Part shown: positions 25,416 to 34,687 of the stretch, in pieces | How the letters are laid out: each line of letters starts with the position of its first letter | Numbering within the stretch: position 1 is the first letter of the stretch | NCBI RefSeq assembly: GCF_900114375.1 | Contig: NZ_FOSV01000010.1 | Location: 1 to 64,000, forward strand | Length of the DNA stretch: 64,000 nucleotides | Direction of reading: 5' to 3' | Source of the DNA: Methylorubrum salsuginis | Lineage (GTDB): Bacteria; Pseudomonadota; Alphaproteobacteria; Rhizobiales; Beijerinckiaceae | The notes under the pieces: model-generated | Told to the model about the DNA's origin: nothing | The model's database searches: none | What the model saw: only the letters and a program-made list of their open reading frames with translations | Program-made: the position numbers and the translations under genes

Positions 25416-26303
25416 ATGAGCGTCGTCGCGATCGATTTCGAGACCGCCAACGAGCGGCGCGACAGCGCCTGCGCGGTCGGGCTCGCCTGGATCGAGGGGG
25501 GCCGCGTCGTACGGCGGGAATCGCGGCTGATCCGACCGCCGCAGATGCGGTTCTCGCCGGGCAACATCCGCATCCACGGCATCCTGCCCGCCGACGTGCG
25601 CGAGGCCCCGACCTTTCCCGAGGCGATGGCGCCGTTCCTGCCCGATCTCGCGAAGGGCATCGTGCTCGCCCACAATGCCGGCTTCGACATGGGCGTGCTC
25701 GCCGCCTCGCTCGGGGCCTACGGCGAGTCGGTTCCCCAGCTCACCGGTCACTGCACCCTCCAGATCGCCCGTCGCATCTTCCCCGATCCGGCGGGCTGCG
25801 GGCTGTCGAAGGTGGCGGGGCGCCTCGGCATCCGCTTCGAGCACCACGATGCGGGCGAGGACGCCTATGCCTGCGCCGAGATCGCGCTCGCCGCCGTGCG
25901 CGAGACCGGCGCCCGCGACGTGCCCGATCTCGTCCGCGGCCTCGGGCTGACGCCGATCCGCGCGGTCGACGCCCCGCGCCGCGACCTCGTGCGCTCCACC
26001 TCGGCCCGCGCGCTCCGCGTGGCGGGCGTCGCCGCGGCCCCGGTGGAACTGCGCTTCTCCCTGCGCGGCAGCACCGGCAACCGCTACGTCGTCGTGCTGG
26101 AGGAAAATACCGGCGGGCCGTATCTGCGCTGCTCCTGCCCGGCCGGCACCCACCGCCGCCGCTGCCGCCACGTCGATGCGCTGGTGGACGGCGACATCAC
26201 CGACCTGATCTCCAACAATCCCGACGACGTGGAACGCCTGCGCCTGCGCATCGGCGAGGCCACGGTGGGACCGGTGCGGGTCAAGGGCGCGGCGGCGGCG
26301 TGA
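25416..26303 (+). CDS. DEDDh 3'-5' exonuclease with C-terminal SWIM-like zinc motif
   Basis: The N-terminal half is a DnaQ/epsilon-type exonuclease: VVAIDFETAN (motif I, D7/E9), VLAHNAGFDMGVL (motif II) and HHDAGEDAYACAEI (motif III, His-Asp). After a linker the C-terminal part has YLRCSCPAGTHRRRCRHVDAL (about residues 236-255), a CxC...CxH arrangement like the SWIM zinc finger. The pairing suggests nucleic-acid repair or RNA-DNA processing, with the finger for substrate binding; this is inference. It lies 48 nt after glnE and overlaps the asmA-like gene tail to tail by 23 nt. Confidence 0.85.
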   Translation: MSVVAIDFETANERRDSACAVGLAWIEGGRVVRRESRLIRPPQMRFSPGNIRIHGILPADVREAPTFPEAMAPFLPDLAKGIVLAHNAGFDMGVLAASLGAYGESVPQLTGHCTLQIARRIFPDPAGCGLSKVAGRLGIRFEHHDAGEDAYACAEIALAAVRETGARDVPDLVRGLGLTPIRAVDAPRRDLVRSTSARALRVAGVAAAPVELRFSLRGSTGNRYVVVLEENTGGPYLRCSCPAGTHRRRCRHVDALVDGDITDLISNNPDDVERLRLRIGEATVGPVRVKGAAAA

Positions 26304-29300
26304 TATCGAGGGGCGCGGGCGCCTCCGATGAGGGCGCCGGCTCCGCCTCCTGGCGGGCGCGTCGGGCCGCCTCGTCCGCCTCGCGCTGGCGCTTGGCGGC
26401 TTCCTTTGCCGCCTCCCGTGCAGCCTCCTCGGCGGCCTGCTGCGCCTTGATCCGGGCCTGGCGCGCGGCCTCCTCCACGGCGGCGCGGGCGCGGTCCATC
26501 TCGATGCGGGCGCGGCGCCGCTGGCGCTCGGCCTGATCGGCGTCGAACAGTTCGATCTTCTCGAGTTCCCGCTGCAGCACCAGGGCGGCGAGCCCGGTCG
26601 TCAGCGGCGCGGCGTCGACCCGGCGCTCGGGCGAGGCCAGCGAGCCGGAAAAGCCCAACTGCACGGCGGGCGGCGCGCCGGACCAGCCCTTCGGCGCGGT
26701 CGTACTCGTCAGCGTCCCGCGGGCGTCGAGGCTCCCCTGCCGCAGATCGACCGCGACCGTGCCGGTCCAGCGGCCGGGGCCGAGATCGAGGGTGAACGGG
26801 GCGGAGCGGAGCACGCCGCCGACCAGCGTCACGGCGGCGCTCACGGGCCCCTTCGCGACGAGGGGACCGGCGGCGAATTCTTCCGAGACCAGGGCCTGGG
26901 GCCGCCCGTCGCGCAGGGGGTCGTCCTCGGCGAGCGCGCGGACGAGCGCCCGGTCGAGGGCGGCGGGATCGGCCTCGGGCAGGCGGATGTCCGATAGGCG
27001 GACGTCGCCGTTGCCCGAGAGGTCGTCGGCGAGCGCGGCCGGGCTCGGCCCCGAGGCGCTGAAGCGCAAGGCCCCCGAAACGGTCGCGGCGAGGCGCCCG
27101 CCATTGAGGAGACGCGGCAGGCTCACGTCCTGAAGCCGTGCCTCGCCCGCGACGGCAGCCCCCCCGGCCGGTCGCGACAGCGTCAGGCTGGCGCCGATCC
27201 GCCCCCCGCCGAGGCCGGCCGTCAGGTCGGCGATCCTGAGGGCGTCGCCCTCGCGCTGGAGCCGGAAGGTCGCGGCCTCGGCGGTGAAGCCGCGGCCGAG
27301 ATCGAGCCGGCCGACCCGGAGGTCGAGGCTCCCCAGCGGCAGGCTCGGCGCCGGGGCGAAGCGGGTGCCGTGGGCCTCCGTCGGCAGGATCAGCGCCGCG
27401 CTCAGCGCCGGAAGCCCGAGCTGCCCGAGGGAGGCGGTGCCGGACCACGCGCCGTCGAGGCCGCGATCCAGGCTCGCGGTGAGATCGGTGCCGCCGGCTT
27501 TTCCCGACAGGTCGAGATGCGGAGCCTCGCCGCGTCGCGACAGGGCGAGCGTCAGCGCGGCCGGCAACGGGGTGGGGACGGCTGTGCCGGCGAGCGCCAG
27601 GGCGGGGCCGAGATCGGCGCCCGCGATGCCGATCTCGCCGCCGAGCGGTGGCCGGTCGGCGGCGTCGAGCAGGATCGGCTTGCGCGTGGCGAGCGTCAGG
27701 CCGGGAAAGCTGCCCTCCGCCGTGACGGCGAGGGGCGGAACGCCGCGCCCGGCCGTCGCCGCCTCGGACGTGCGCGTACCGGTCAGGCGCAGGCGGGCGG
27801 GTTGGCGGAATGCGGCGAGGTCGTCGCGGCCGAACCACAGGCCGGCGCGGGCCACGTCGAGGGTCGCCGCGAGGTCGTCGATCCGGCCGGCGCGGGTGAG
27901 CGCCGAGAGATCGACTTCGCCGCCGCCCGCCTTGCCGCTTGCATGCGCCCGCAGCGCGTCGGCCTCGCCGGCTTCGCGCTCCAGAGTGACGGCGAGGTCG
28001 AGACCGGCTTCGCGGAAAGCGCGCGGCACCAGCCGCGCCTCCGCGAGGTAGCCGCGCTCCAGCAGCGCCAGCAGCGGGGCGGCCTTCGGCGCCGAGACCC
28101 GGCCCTCGATCCGGCCCGATCCGTCCGGGGCGATCCGCCCGGCGAGGCGGGCGCTGGCGCCGGCGAGGTTCTCGATGTCGAGGCTGTCGACGACGAGGCT
28201 CGCCCCGTCCGATTGGAGCCGCACCGTGATGGCGCCGCCTCCGGTCGAGCCGCCGTAGCGTACGTCGCGGGCGCTCAAGGTCAGGCCGAGATCGTGCCGG
28301 TCGAGCCCCTCCATCAGGCGGCCGGTAGGGGGCAGTTCGGCGATGTCGATGCCGTTGGCCGCAATCTGCGCCTCCAGCCGCCCGCGGTGCCCCGATTGCG
28401 GACGGGTATAGGCGGCGTTGCCGGTGACCCGCAGGGACCCCAACGTGAGGCGCAGGTTGCGCAGGGACAGGTCGGCGGCGGTGGAGGACACGTCCGCGCC
28501 GAGATCGAGCGCACGGCCGTCGAGGAGCGCGGCCACCGCCTCCTCGGCGCCCAGGCGTCCGAGATAGCGCCCGAGCCCTTCGGAATTGCGCGCCGCGACC
28601 TCGATATGCCCGTTGAAGCGGGCGGCGGCCGAGAGATCGATCTCGCCGGTCGCCGCGACGGTGGACGCGCCTGGGGCCTGCCCGGAGAACCGGCGCAGGA
28701 CCAGCCCGCCGGAGCGGTCGAAGGTGCCGCGGAAGGCCACGTCCGACCAGTCGTCGAGGCCGAGCGCCACGCTCTCGGCCTTGAGGTCGAGGTCGAGCAG
28801 CATCGGCAGCGAGGGGGCGAGGCCGGCGGCGCCCCGCGACATCAGCGCCCGCCCGCCCGGCGTCAGCAGCAGGCCGTCGAGGTCGAGGCGGCGGGTGCGC
28901 AGCTCCAGCCCGGCGCGGGGCGCCCGCAGGTCGATCCGGCCGGTGCCCGACAGGCGCACCGCCTTTCCGCCGGGATCGAGTTCGAGTTCGACGCTTTTGG
29001 CATTCACGGTCGTGCCGCGCGCCTCGAACTTGGCCGCGAGCGTCAGCGGCAGGGAATCGCCCGCCGGCTGGACCGGCGGGCCGACGGTGAGCTTGGCCGA
29101 TCCCTCCGCCTCGGGCACCAGCCCGCGGCGGGATTCGACGGATTCCGGTTTGAACGCGAGCCGGGCATCGGCCTCCAGCCGGGGCAGCGCATCGCCGCCG
29201 CCGGTCAGCTTGAGGGCGAGCGCGCCGTCGGCGCTCATCGTGCCGGTGGCGAGGTGGAACGGGCTCCCGGCCACCATTCCCTCCGCGAGCCAGGGCCCGG

Positions 29301-29892
29301 CCAGCGCAGGGGCCTTCAGCCGCACGTCGTCGGCCGAAAACAGCTCGTTCGGCGCGGCGCCGTCATGGACGGTCGCCACGGAGAGGCGGCGCACGCTCAG
29401 CGCCTCGATCACCACGTCCCGGCGCGGGCCCTCGCCCGAGCGCGGCAGCAGCAGCGCGTCCTGCGCCACCGGAACGGTCACGCGGGCGCGCTCGATCACG
29501 GTGCCGGTGAAGCGCACCTCGCCTTTCAGCAGCGGCGCGAGGGCGATCTCGGCATCGACCGTATGGGCGTCGAGCGCCGGCCCGTCCTCCGCGCCGAGGA
29601 TCAACCGGTCGAGGCGCAGGTGCGGCGAGGGCAGGAGCCGCAGATCGACCGCGCCCTCGCTGCGGGCCGGGGTGCCGAGGGATTGGGTGATCGCCCGGTC
29701 GATCAGCGCGCGCTGGCCCGACCAGTCGATGAAGGGCGGGACAGTGAGCGCCGCCACGAGGATCAGCACGACGGCGCCTGCGAGCGCGGTCAGGAGGTCA
29801 CGCACCGAATTCGCTTTCGCCTCGCGGGGCACCGGCGCACCCCTTCGGGACGCACCGCCGCCGCGCGACGGGACAACCCCTCCGGCGGCCAT
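26281..29892 (-). CDS. AsmA-family outer-membrane-homeostasis protein
   Basis: A large AsmA-like protein of about 1203 residues, anchored in the inner membrane by an N-terminal helix (LLTALAGAVVLILVAALTVP). A long periplasmic beta-repeat body is built of PSPHLRLDRLILGAEDGPAL-type units. The AsmA C-terminal signature region (ADDLSGNGDVRLSDIRLPEA) is visible. The extreme C-terminus is unusual: an Ala/Arg/Glu coiled-coil (ERQRRRARIEMDRARAAVEE onward) followed by a Pro-rich tail. Family members act in lipid transport and outer-membrane assembly. The ATG at 29892 is used; a GTG at 29805 just before the membrane helix is an alternative. Confidence 0.9.
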   Translation of the reverse strand: MAAGGVVPSRGGGASRRGAPVPREAKANSVRDLLTALAGAVVLILVAALTVPPFIDWSGQRALIDRAITQSLGTPARSEGAVDLRLLPSPHLRLDRLILGAEDGPALDAHTVDAEIALAPLLKGEVRFTGTVIERARVTVPVAQDALLLPRSGEGPRRDVVIEALSVRRLSVATVHDGAAPNELFSADDVRLKAPALAGPWLAEGMVAGSPFHLATGTMSADGALALKLTGGGDALPRLEADARLAFKPESVESRRGLVPEAEGSAKLTVGPPVQPAGDSLPLTLAAKFEARGTTVNAKSVELELDPGGKAVRLSGTGRIDLRAPRAGLELRTRRLDLDGLLLTPGGRALMSRGAAGLAPSLPMLLDLDLKAESVALGLDDWSDVAFRGTFDRSGGLVLRRFSGQAPGASTVAATGEIDLSAAARFNGHIEVAARNSEGLGRYLGRLGAEEAVAALLDGRALDLGADVSSTAADLSLRNLRLTLGSLRVTGNAAYTRPQSGHRGRLEAQIAANGIDIAELPPTGRLMEGLDRHDLGLTLSARDVRYGGSTGGGAITVRLQSDGASLVVDSLDIENLAGASARLAGRIAPDGSGRIEGRVSAPKAAPLLALLERGYLAEARLVPRAFREAGLDLAVTLEREAGEADALRAHASGKAGGGEVDLSALTRAGRIDDLAATLDVARAGLWFGRDDLAAFRQPARLRLTGTRTSEAATAGRGVPPLAVTAEGSFPGLTLATRKPILLDAADRPPLGGEIGIAGADLGPALALAGTAVPTPLPAALTLALSRRGEAPHLDLSGKAGGTDLTASLDRGLDGAWSGTASLGQLGLPALSAALILPTEAHGTRFAPAPSLPLGSLDLRVGRLDLGRGFTAEAATFRLQREGDALRIADLTAGLGGGRIGASLTLSRPAGGAAVAGEARLQDVSLPRLLNGGRLAATVSGALRFSASGPSPAALADDLSGNGDVRLSDIRLPEADPAALDRALVRALAEDDPLRDGRPQALVSEEFAAGPLVAKGPVSAAVTLVGGVLRSAPFTLDLGPGRWTGTVAVDLRQGSLDARGTLTSTTAPKGWSGAPPAVQLGFSGSLASPERRVDAAPLTTGLAALVLQRELEKIELFDADQAERQRRRARIEMDRARAAVEEAARQARIKAQQAAEEAAREAAKEAAKRQREADEAARRARQEAEPAPSSEAPAPLDITPPPRP

Positions 29893-29971
29893 AGCACAGG
29901 CGGCGCCGGGATCGAATCTTGAGCGTGACGGTCTTGAACTTGAAGGTCCCGGGCGGCCTGGTCGCACCGGC

Positions 29972-30934
29972 TCAAAGGGCGGCCTCCGGCTCGGTTGCCG
30001 CATGGTGGCGCACGTTCCGCTTGATGACCTGCGGCGGCTGGCCGAACGCCCGGAGAAAGGCCCGCCGCATCCGCTCCCGGTCGGCGAAGCCCGTCTCCCG
30101 CGCCACGGTGTCCAGCGAATGCCGCCCGTCCTCCAGCATTGTCCGGGCGGCGTCGAGGCGCAGGTTCTCGACCGCCTTCGCCGGCGACTGGCCGGTCTCC
30201 TCCCGGAAGATGCGGCTGAACTGGCGCGGGCTGAGCCGGGCGGCCTCGGCCAGCTCCTCGACGGAGAGTTCGTTGCGCAGGTTGTGCCGCGCATAGGCCA
30301 GAACCTTCTGGACCCGGTCGGACCGCGGCTGAAGCTCCAGCAGGGCGGAGAACTGAGACTGGCCGCCCGTCCTGCGGTGATAGACGACGAGCTTCCGGGC
30401 GATGCCCTTCGCCGTCTCGGGGCCGAGATCGTCCTCGACCAAGGCCAGCGTCAGGTCGATCCCGGCGGTCATGCCGGCCGAGGTCCAGACGTTGCCGTCG
30501 CAGACGAAGATGCGGTCGTCATCGACCTTGATCGATGGGTAGAGCCGCTGCAGCTCCCGCGCATGGGCCCAGTGGGTCGCCGCCCTCCTTCCGTCGAGCA
30601 GGCCCGCCTCGGCCAGCAGGAACGCCCCGGTGCAGGTCGCGGCGACGCGGCGCGCGCTGGCGCCCGTCTCGCGCAACCGCTCGATCAGGCCGGGGGGCGA
30701 GGCCTCCACCGTGATCGACCCCACCACCAGGACCGTGTCGAAGCGCCGGCCCGAAAAGGGCTCGGTCTCGATGACCATCCCGATGGAGCTTCGGATCGGG
30801 CCGCCCCCCTCGGACAGGAACGTCACGTCGTAGAAGTCCCGGCCGAGTTCCAGATTGGCGAACTCGAACGCCGTCAGGGGGGCGAGGTTCATCACCTGAA
30901 AGCCGGGAAACAGGACGACACCGATCGACGGCAT
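29972..30934 (-). CDS. GlxA/AraC-family transcriptional regulator with DJ-1/PfpI domain
   Basis: A 320-residue regulator. The N-terminal DJ-1/PfpI-like domain (MPSIGVVLFPGFQVMNLAPL ... ATCTGAFLLAEAGLLDGRRA, with the cysteine elbow) senses an unknown ligand. The C-terminal AraC double helix-turn-helix has LSVEELAEAARLSPRQFSRI and HSLDTVARETGFADRERMRR. It is divergent from the broken hydrolase and DUF302 genes, with a shared 134-nt promoter that holds a nested inverted repeat, so it most likely regulates them. The ATG at 30934 is used; a 33-residue upstream extension is not domain sequence. Confidence 0.9.
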   Translation of the reverse strand: MPSIGVVLFPGFQVMNLAPLTAFEFANLELGRDFYDVTFLSEGGGPIRSSIGMVIETEPFSGRRFDTVLVVGSITVEASPPGLIERLRETGASARRVAATCTGAFLLAEAGLLDGRRAATHWAHARELQRLYPSIKVDDDRIFVCDGNVWTSAGMTAGIDLTLALVEDDLGPETAKGIARKLVVYHRRTGGQSQFSALLELQPRSDRVQKVLAYARHNLRNELSVEELAEAARLSPRQFSRIFREETGQSPAKAVENLRLDAARTMLEDGRHSLDTVARETGFADRERMRRAFLRAFGQPPQVIKRNVRHHAATEPEAAL

Positions 30935-30952
30935 GGCGGCCCCGCGAGAGGA

Positions 30953-30989
30953 ATGTCCGAAAAGGTCGGATATTCGACATATGGGACAT
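30953..30989. promoter_or_regulatory. nested inverted repeats in the divergent promoter
   Basis: The outer arms ATGTCC (30953-30958) and GGACAT (30984-30989) enclose a perfect inner dyad, GTCG-N6-CGAC (30965-30978). The position, 19 nt upstream of the regulator ATG and 80 nt before the hydrolase, suits an operator for the AraC/GlxA-type regulator. Confidence 0.5.
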
Positions 30990-31068
30990 GACGGGACGCG
31001 TCTAGGTTCGATCACGACAGGCGTGGGCATCACCTCGCGCCGGATTCCTTGCCCAGGACCCTCCCCCG

Positions 31069-32010
31069 ATGACCGCCCCCATGACCGCCCCCATGACCGC
31101 TCCCAGCATCACCCCCCTCGGCCCGGAAGCCCGGGATTACACCCGCCGCTGGCTCGGCTCCGGCGAGATCGCCGCCACGACCCTGCCGGACGGGACCCGC
31201 ATCCGCTACGTCCGGGCGGGAAGCGGGCCGAACCTCGTCCTGATCCATACGGTTCGCACGCAGCTCGACCTGTTCCAGCGCGTGATCCCGCTGCTGGCAC
31301 CGCACTTCACGGTCTACGCCCTCGATCTCCCCGGCTTCGGCTGGTCGGACCTGAAGCCGGGCGCCCCGAAGGACGAGCCCACCCTGCGGGCCGCCCTGAG
31401 GGCGTTCATCGCCACCCTCGGCATCGAGCGACCGATCCTCGCGGGCGAATCGATCGGGGCGACGCTGTCGCTCTCGCTCGCCGCCGAACTGGGCGAGGGG
31501 GTGGAGCGGGTCTTCGCCTTCAACACCTACGACTACCTGCCGGGCCTGGAGCGGTCGAACCTGCTCGCCTCCCTCATCATCAAGAGCGTGCGGGCACCCG
31601 TGATCGGCCCGGTCTTCGCGGCCCTGGAGAACCGGGCCATCACCGGCGGCATCATGAGCGGGGGTTTTCACGATCCGCGCAGCCTGCCCGCCGACTTGCT
31701 CGACTAGTACGCCCGGGTCGGTGGTCGTGCCGGCTACGCCAAGGCGGCGCGGACGCTGCTCAAGGCGCTCCCGAGCTTCGTCGCCGCCCGGGCCCGCTAT
31801 CGCCGGATCACCGCGCCGGTCACGCTCGTCTGGGGCGACAAGGATTGGGCCGACCTGCGGGACCGCGCGGGTGTCGAGGCCGCCCTCCCGTCACCGGAGG
31901 TCATGACCCTGGATCGCACCGGCCATTTCAGCGCCCTGGAGCGTCCCCAGGCCTGGGCCGACATCATCCTCGCACGCACGGTGAAGCCCAAGCTCTCCGC
32001 CGTCGGCTGA
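31069..32010 (+). pseudogene. alpha/beta hydrolase interrupted by an in-frame amber codon
   Basis: The frame reads through as a full alpha/beta hydrolase of 313 codons except for a single TAG at 31705-31707 (…PADLLD-stop-YARVGGRAGYAKAAR…). The N-terminal part holds LVLIHTVRTQ, YALDLPGFGWSD and the nucleophile elbow LAGESIGATLSL (Ser). The part after the stop holds VTLVWGDKDWADL (acid) and LDRTGHFSALERP (His). Losing the second part removes two catalytic residues, so the 212-residue truncated product should be inactive. The N-terminus repeats MTAP three times (12-bp units). No frameshift is present, so it is a recent nonsense mutation or a base error. Confidence 0.85.
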
Positions 32011-32083
32011 CGGCCACGCCGCTGCATGGGCGGCCGTCCCGCCCTGCCCCGCATCCCCTCCCCCGCCGAAGCGAGGTTGCCCC

Positions 32084-32572
32084 ATGTCCGCACAGACGAC
32101 CTCGACCCACATCACGGTCGAGCACGTGACGCTTCGCTCGCAAAAGTCCTTCGAGGCGGTGCGTTCCGCCTTGGAAGCCGCGGTGCCGCCCCTCGACCAC
32201 GCCTATGCCGCGCTCCTGCGGGACGGGAAGGTGGACGCGGCGCGCGATCTCCTCGAAGGCCAAGCCCCGCTCTCGATCTTCGGTGCCCGCGACCATGGCG
32301 GCCTCCTGCTCACCGCCGGGCTGACCCGCAAGGCCGTCCAGTACGATATCGGCAACCCGCTGACGGCGGCGCGGATGACCCGGCACGTCCTCTCGGCCGC
32401 CCTCTACGCGCCGATCCGGGTGCTGCTGCGCGAGGACGAAGCGGGCGGCGTCGCGTTCGAATACGACCGCCCGGCCACCACCTTCGGGCAGTTCGGGCAG
32501 CCGGAGGTCGATGACGTCGCCCGGGATCTCGACGATCGGCTTCGTACGGTCCTCACGGACGCCGCCGGCTGA
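32084..32572 (+). CDS. DUF302-domain protein
   Basis: A 162-residue soluble protein of the DUF302 family. It has HVTLRSQKSFEAVRSALEAA at the N-terminus, LLTAGLTRKAVQYDIGNPLT in the middle and APIRVLLREDEAGGVAFEYD then FGQFGQPEV at the C-terminus, the order typical of this fold. The function of DUF302 is unclear; members are small and sit near redox or efflux genes. It is 73 nt downstream of the broken hydrolase on the same strand, so it is probably under the same regulator. Confidence 0.88.
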   Translation: MSAQTTSTHITVEHVTLRSQKSFEAVRSALEAAVPPLDHAYAALLRDGKVDAARDLLEGQAPLSIFGARDHGGLLLTAGLTRKAVQYDIGNPLTAARMTRHVLSAALYAPIRVLLREDEAGGVAFEYDRPATTFGQFGQPEVDDVARDLDDRLRTVLTDAAG

Positions 32573-32666
32573 TCCGCATCCCGAACGGCTCGAAACGGGC
32601 CCTTCCAGGGCCTGCCACGGGTCGCACCAAGCCTCCGCAGGGTCGGATCGCCGGGCGTGGTGATCC

Positions 32667-34139
32667 TCACGCCGCCCGCAGGGTCGCCACGAAGCGGCGG
32701 ACCGTGTCGGCCAGGGTCTCGCATTCGCCGGCCAGCCGGGAGGAGGCGTCGAGGCCGGAGGCCGCGGCGGTGCCGGTGAGGTCGGCGGAGCGGGTCAGGC
32801 CGTCGAGGGTGGAAAAGACCTCGCCGCTGCGGCGGGCGGCGCGCTCGGCGTTCTCGGCGATGGCGCGGGTCGCCGCGCCCTGGCCCTCGACCGCGTCGGC
32901 GACCGAGCGGGTGATGACGTCGAGTTCGCCGATGGTGCCGCCGATCCGGGCGATGGCGGCCACCGCCTGATCGGTCTGGTCCTGGATCGCGCGGATCTGC
33001 GCCTCGATGTCCTGGGTGGCGCGGGCGGTCTTCTCGGCCAGCGCCTTGACCTCGCCCGCCACCACGGCGAAGCCGCGGCCCGCCGCGCCCGCGCGGGAGG
33101 CCTCGATGGTGGCGTTCAGCGCCAGCAGGTTGGTCTGCTCGGCGATGGTGCCGATCAGCGTCACGATCTGCTCGATGCGCTGCGCCGCCTCCGCCAGCGA
33201 GCGCACGGTCCGGTCGGTCTGGCCCGCCTCGCCGGTCGCCCGGTCGGCGATCTCGGCGGCCTGGGCCATGTGGCCGCCGATCTCCCGCACCGAGCTCGAG
33301 AGCGTGCCGGCGGCGGCGGCGACGCTGCGCACGTCGTCGGCGGTCTCCTGCGAGGCGGCCGAGAGGGCGGCCGTGCGCTGCGCCGTGTCGCTCGCCGCGT
33401 TCGAGAGGTCCTGGGAGGCGTGCCGCACCCGGGCGGCGGTCTCGGCGGCCTGCCGGACGAGGTGATCGACGCTGCCCTCGAAGCGCTCGGCCAGCTCGTC
33501 GGCGGTGCGGCGGCGGGCGGCGCGGGCCTCGGTCTCGCCCGCGATCTCGCGGGCATGGGCTTCGGTCTCGGCGGCGCGCGCCGCGTCGGCGGCGGCGATG
33601 GAGCGGGCCGAAAGAGCGAACAGCCCGACGAGCTGGGCGGCGAGCCAGGCCAGCACCGCCGTCTCCAGCACGACGATGACGGCGTGCAGCACCACGCGGC
33701 CGAGATCGGCCCCGTCGGGATAGACCGCCGCCGGCAGCAGGAGGTTCAGCGCCAGATGGTGCAGGGCGGTGGCCCCGGCGGCGGCGATGAGCACGCGCCA
33801 GTCGCAATAGACCGACAGCACCGCCAAGGCCGCGAAGAAGTACATGTGCAGGTCGAGCTGCCAGGGATGTCCGGCCATCGCCTGGAGCAGAAGGGCGACC
33901 ATGCCGACGAGCGCGACCGCGACCGTCAGCCGGGTGGCGAGCACCTCGCCCCGCATCCGCCACGTCGCGGTCGCCGCCGCGGCGAGGCCGAGCGCCGTCA
34001 GCCCCTCGGCCATGGCCGCGCCGCCGCGCCAGAGGGCGATGCCGGCGATCAGCGGCACGTGGAGCCAGATCAGGGCGATCAGGCCCCGGCTCGCCGCGCG
34101 GCGCAGGCTGTCGAGATCGCGCGAGGAAGCGGTCGTCAT
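32667..34139 (-). CDS. methyl-accepting chemotaxis protein with multi-helix N-terminus
   Basis: A 490-residue chemoreceptor. The N-terminal 190 residues form about six membrane helices with the conserved block GHPWQLDLHMYFFAALAVLS and ALHHLALNLLLPA. There is no large periplasmic sensor, so sensing is in or near the membrane. The C-terminal signalling domain has the hairpin tip [20 protein letters not shown] followed by [20 protein letters not shown]. The ATG at 34139 is used. It overlaps the gene upstream by 4 nt (ATGA), so the two are translationally coupled. Confidence 0.93.
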   Translation of the reverse strand: MTTASSRDLDSLRRAASRGLIALIWLHVPLIAGIALWRGGAAMAEGLTALGLAAAATATWRMRGEVLATRLTVAVALVGMVALLLQAMAGHPWQLDLHMYFFAALAVLSVYCDWRVLIAAAGATALHHLALNLLLPAAVYPDGADLGRVVLHAVIVVLETAVLAWLAAQLVGLFALSARSIAAADAARAAETEAHAREIAGETEARAARRRTADELAERFEGSVDHLVRQAAETAARVRHASQDLSNAASDTAQRTAALSAASQETADDVRSVAAAAGTLSSSVREIGGHMAQAAEIADRATGEAGQTDRTVRSLAEAAQRIEQIVTLIGTIAEQTNLLALNATIEASRAGAAGRGFAVVAGEVKALAEKTARATQDIEAQIRAIQDQTDQAVAAIARIGGTIGELDVITRSVADAVEGQGAATRAIAENAERAARRSGEVFSTLDGLTRSADLTGTAAASGLDASSRLAGECETLADTVRRFVATLRAA

Positions 34140-34474
34140 GGTTGGCGTCTTCCGGGGGAGGTGCAGAGGCCGAGGCCTCTCGGATCGAACAGGAGCCAGG
34201 CGCCCGCCGCATGGAGGCGGGCCTCGAAGCCCGGCGCGGAGGATTGCGCGACGACGAGGCCGGAGGGGGCGGTCCGCAGCACCGCGCCGCCCGCCGCCAC
34301 CGCGGCCGCCAGCCTTTCGGCCGGGCTCCACCAGGGCGGAAACAGCGCCGCGACCGGCTCGCCCGCGGAGGCCGCCGGAAGGCCGAACCACACCGAGGCC
34401 GTCAGGCTCGCGGCGAGCAGCGCGGCCGGCAGCGGCCAGGACGCGGGTGCGGGGGATGCGACGGGTGCGGACAT
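34136..34474 (-). CDS. small protein coupled to the chemoreceptor gene
   Basis: A 112-residue protein with an N-terminal hydrophobic segment (LPAALLAASLTASVWFGLPA) that can be a signal or membrane anchor. A short extracytoplasmic region with paired aromatic residues (ALFPPWWSPAERLA) follows, then LLFDPRGLGLCTSPG. The stop overlaps the chemoreceptor start (ATGA). Two-gene coupling suggests a membrane partner, for example a ligand-binding accessory, but no family is recognised. A 7-bp hairpin (34499-34516) lies 25 nt upstream. Confidence 0.65.
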   Translation of the reverse strand: MSAPVASPAPASWPLPAALLAASLTASVWFGLPAASAGEPVAALFPPWWSPAERLAAAVAAGGAVLRTAPSGLVVAQSSAPGFEARLHAAGAWLLFDPRGLGLCTSPGRRQP

Positions 34475-34687
34475 GGCCGCGGCTCCTGTCGGAGGCAGGG
34501 CGGAAAAAGTTCCGCCGGAATCACAACATGGGATATTTTATTCGCTCGTCCCCTTAAAACCTCGTTACCGCACTGTCCGACGCCGGACGGTCTTCCGGCC
34601 TAATCCACTTGGTCCGGCCGAATGCCCCGAAGATGGCGTGCAGATCTTCGAAGCTCAGGCCCCGGGGAAAGCGCTCCGGCCCCGCCG

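Noticed and set aside
27370..29922. A plus-strand open frame opposite the AsmA-like gene
   Set aside because: Gln/Arg/Gly-rich antisense sequence without recognisable domains; the AsmA-like protein on the other strand is complete.
31069..31104. Triple MTAP repeat at the hydrolase N-terminus as a regulatory repeat
   Set aside because: Three 12-bp copies at a start region most simply reflect slippage and alternative start codons; nothing else supports regulation.
31705..31707. TAG read as pyrrolysine or as a programmed stop
   Set aside because: There is no sign of pyrrolysine genes and the organism type does not use it. The codon is a single isolated change in an otherwise normal hydrolase.
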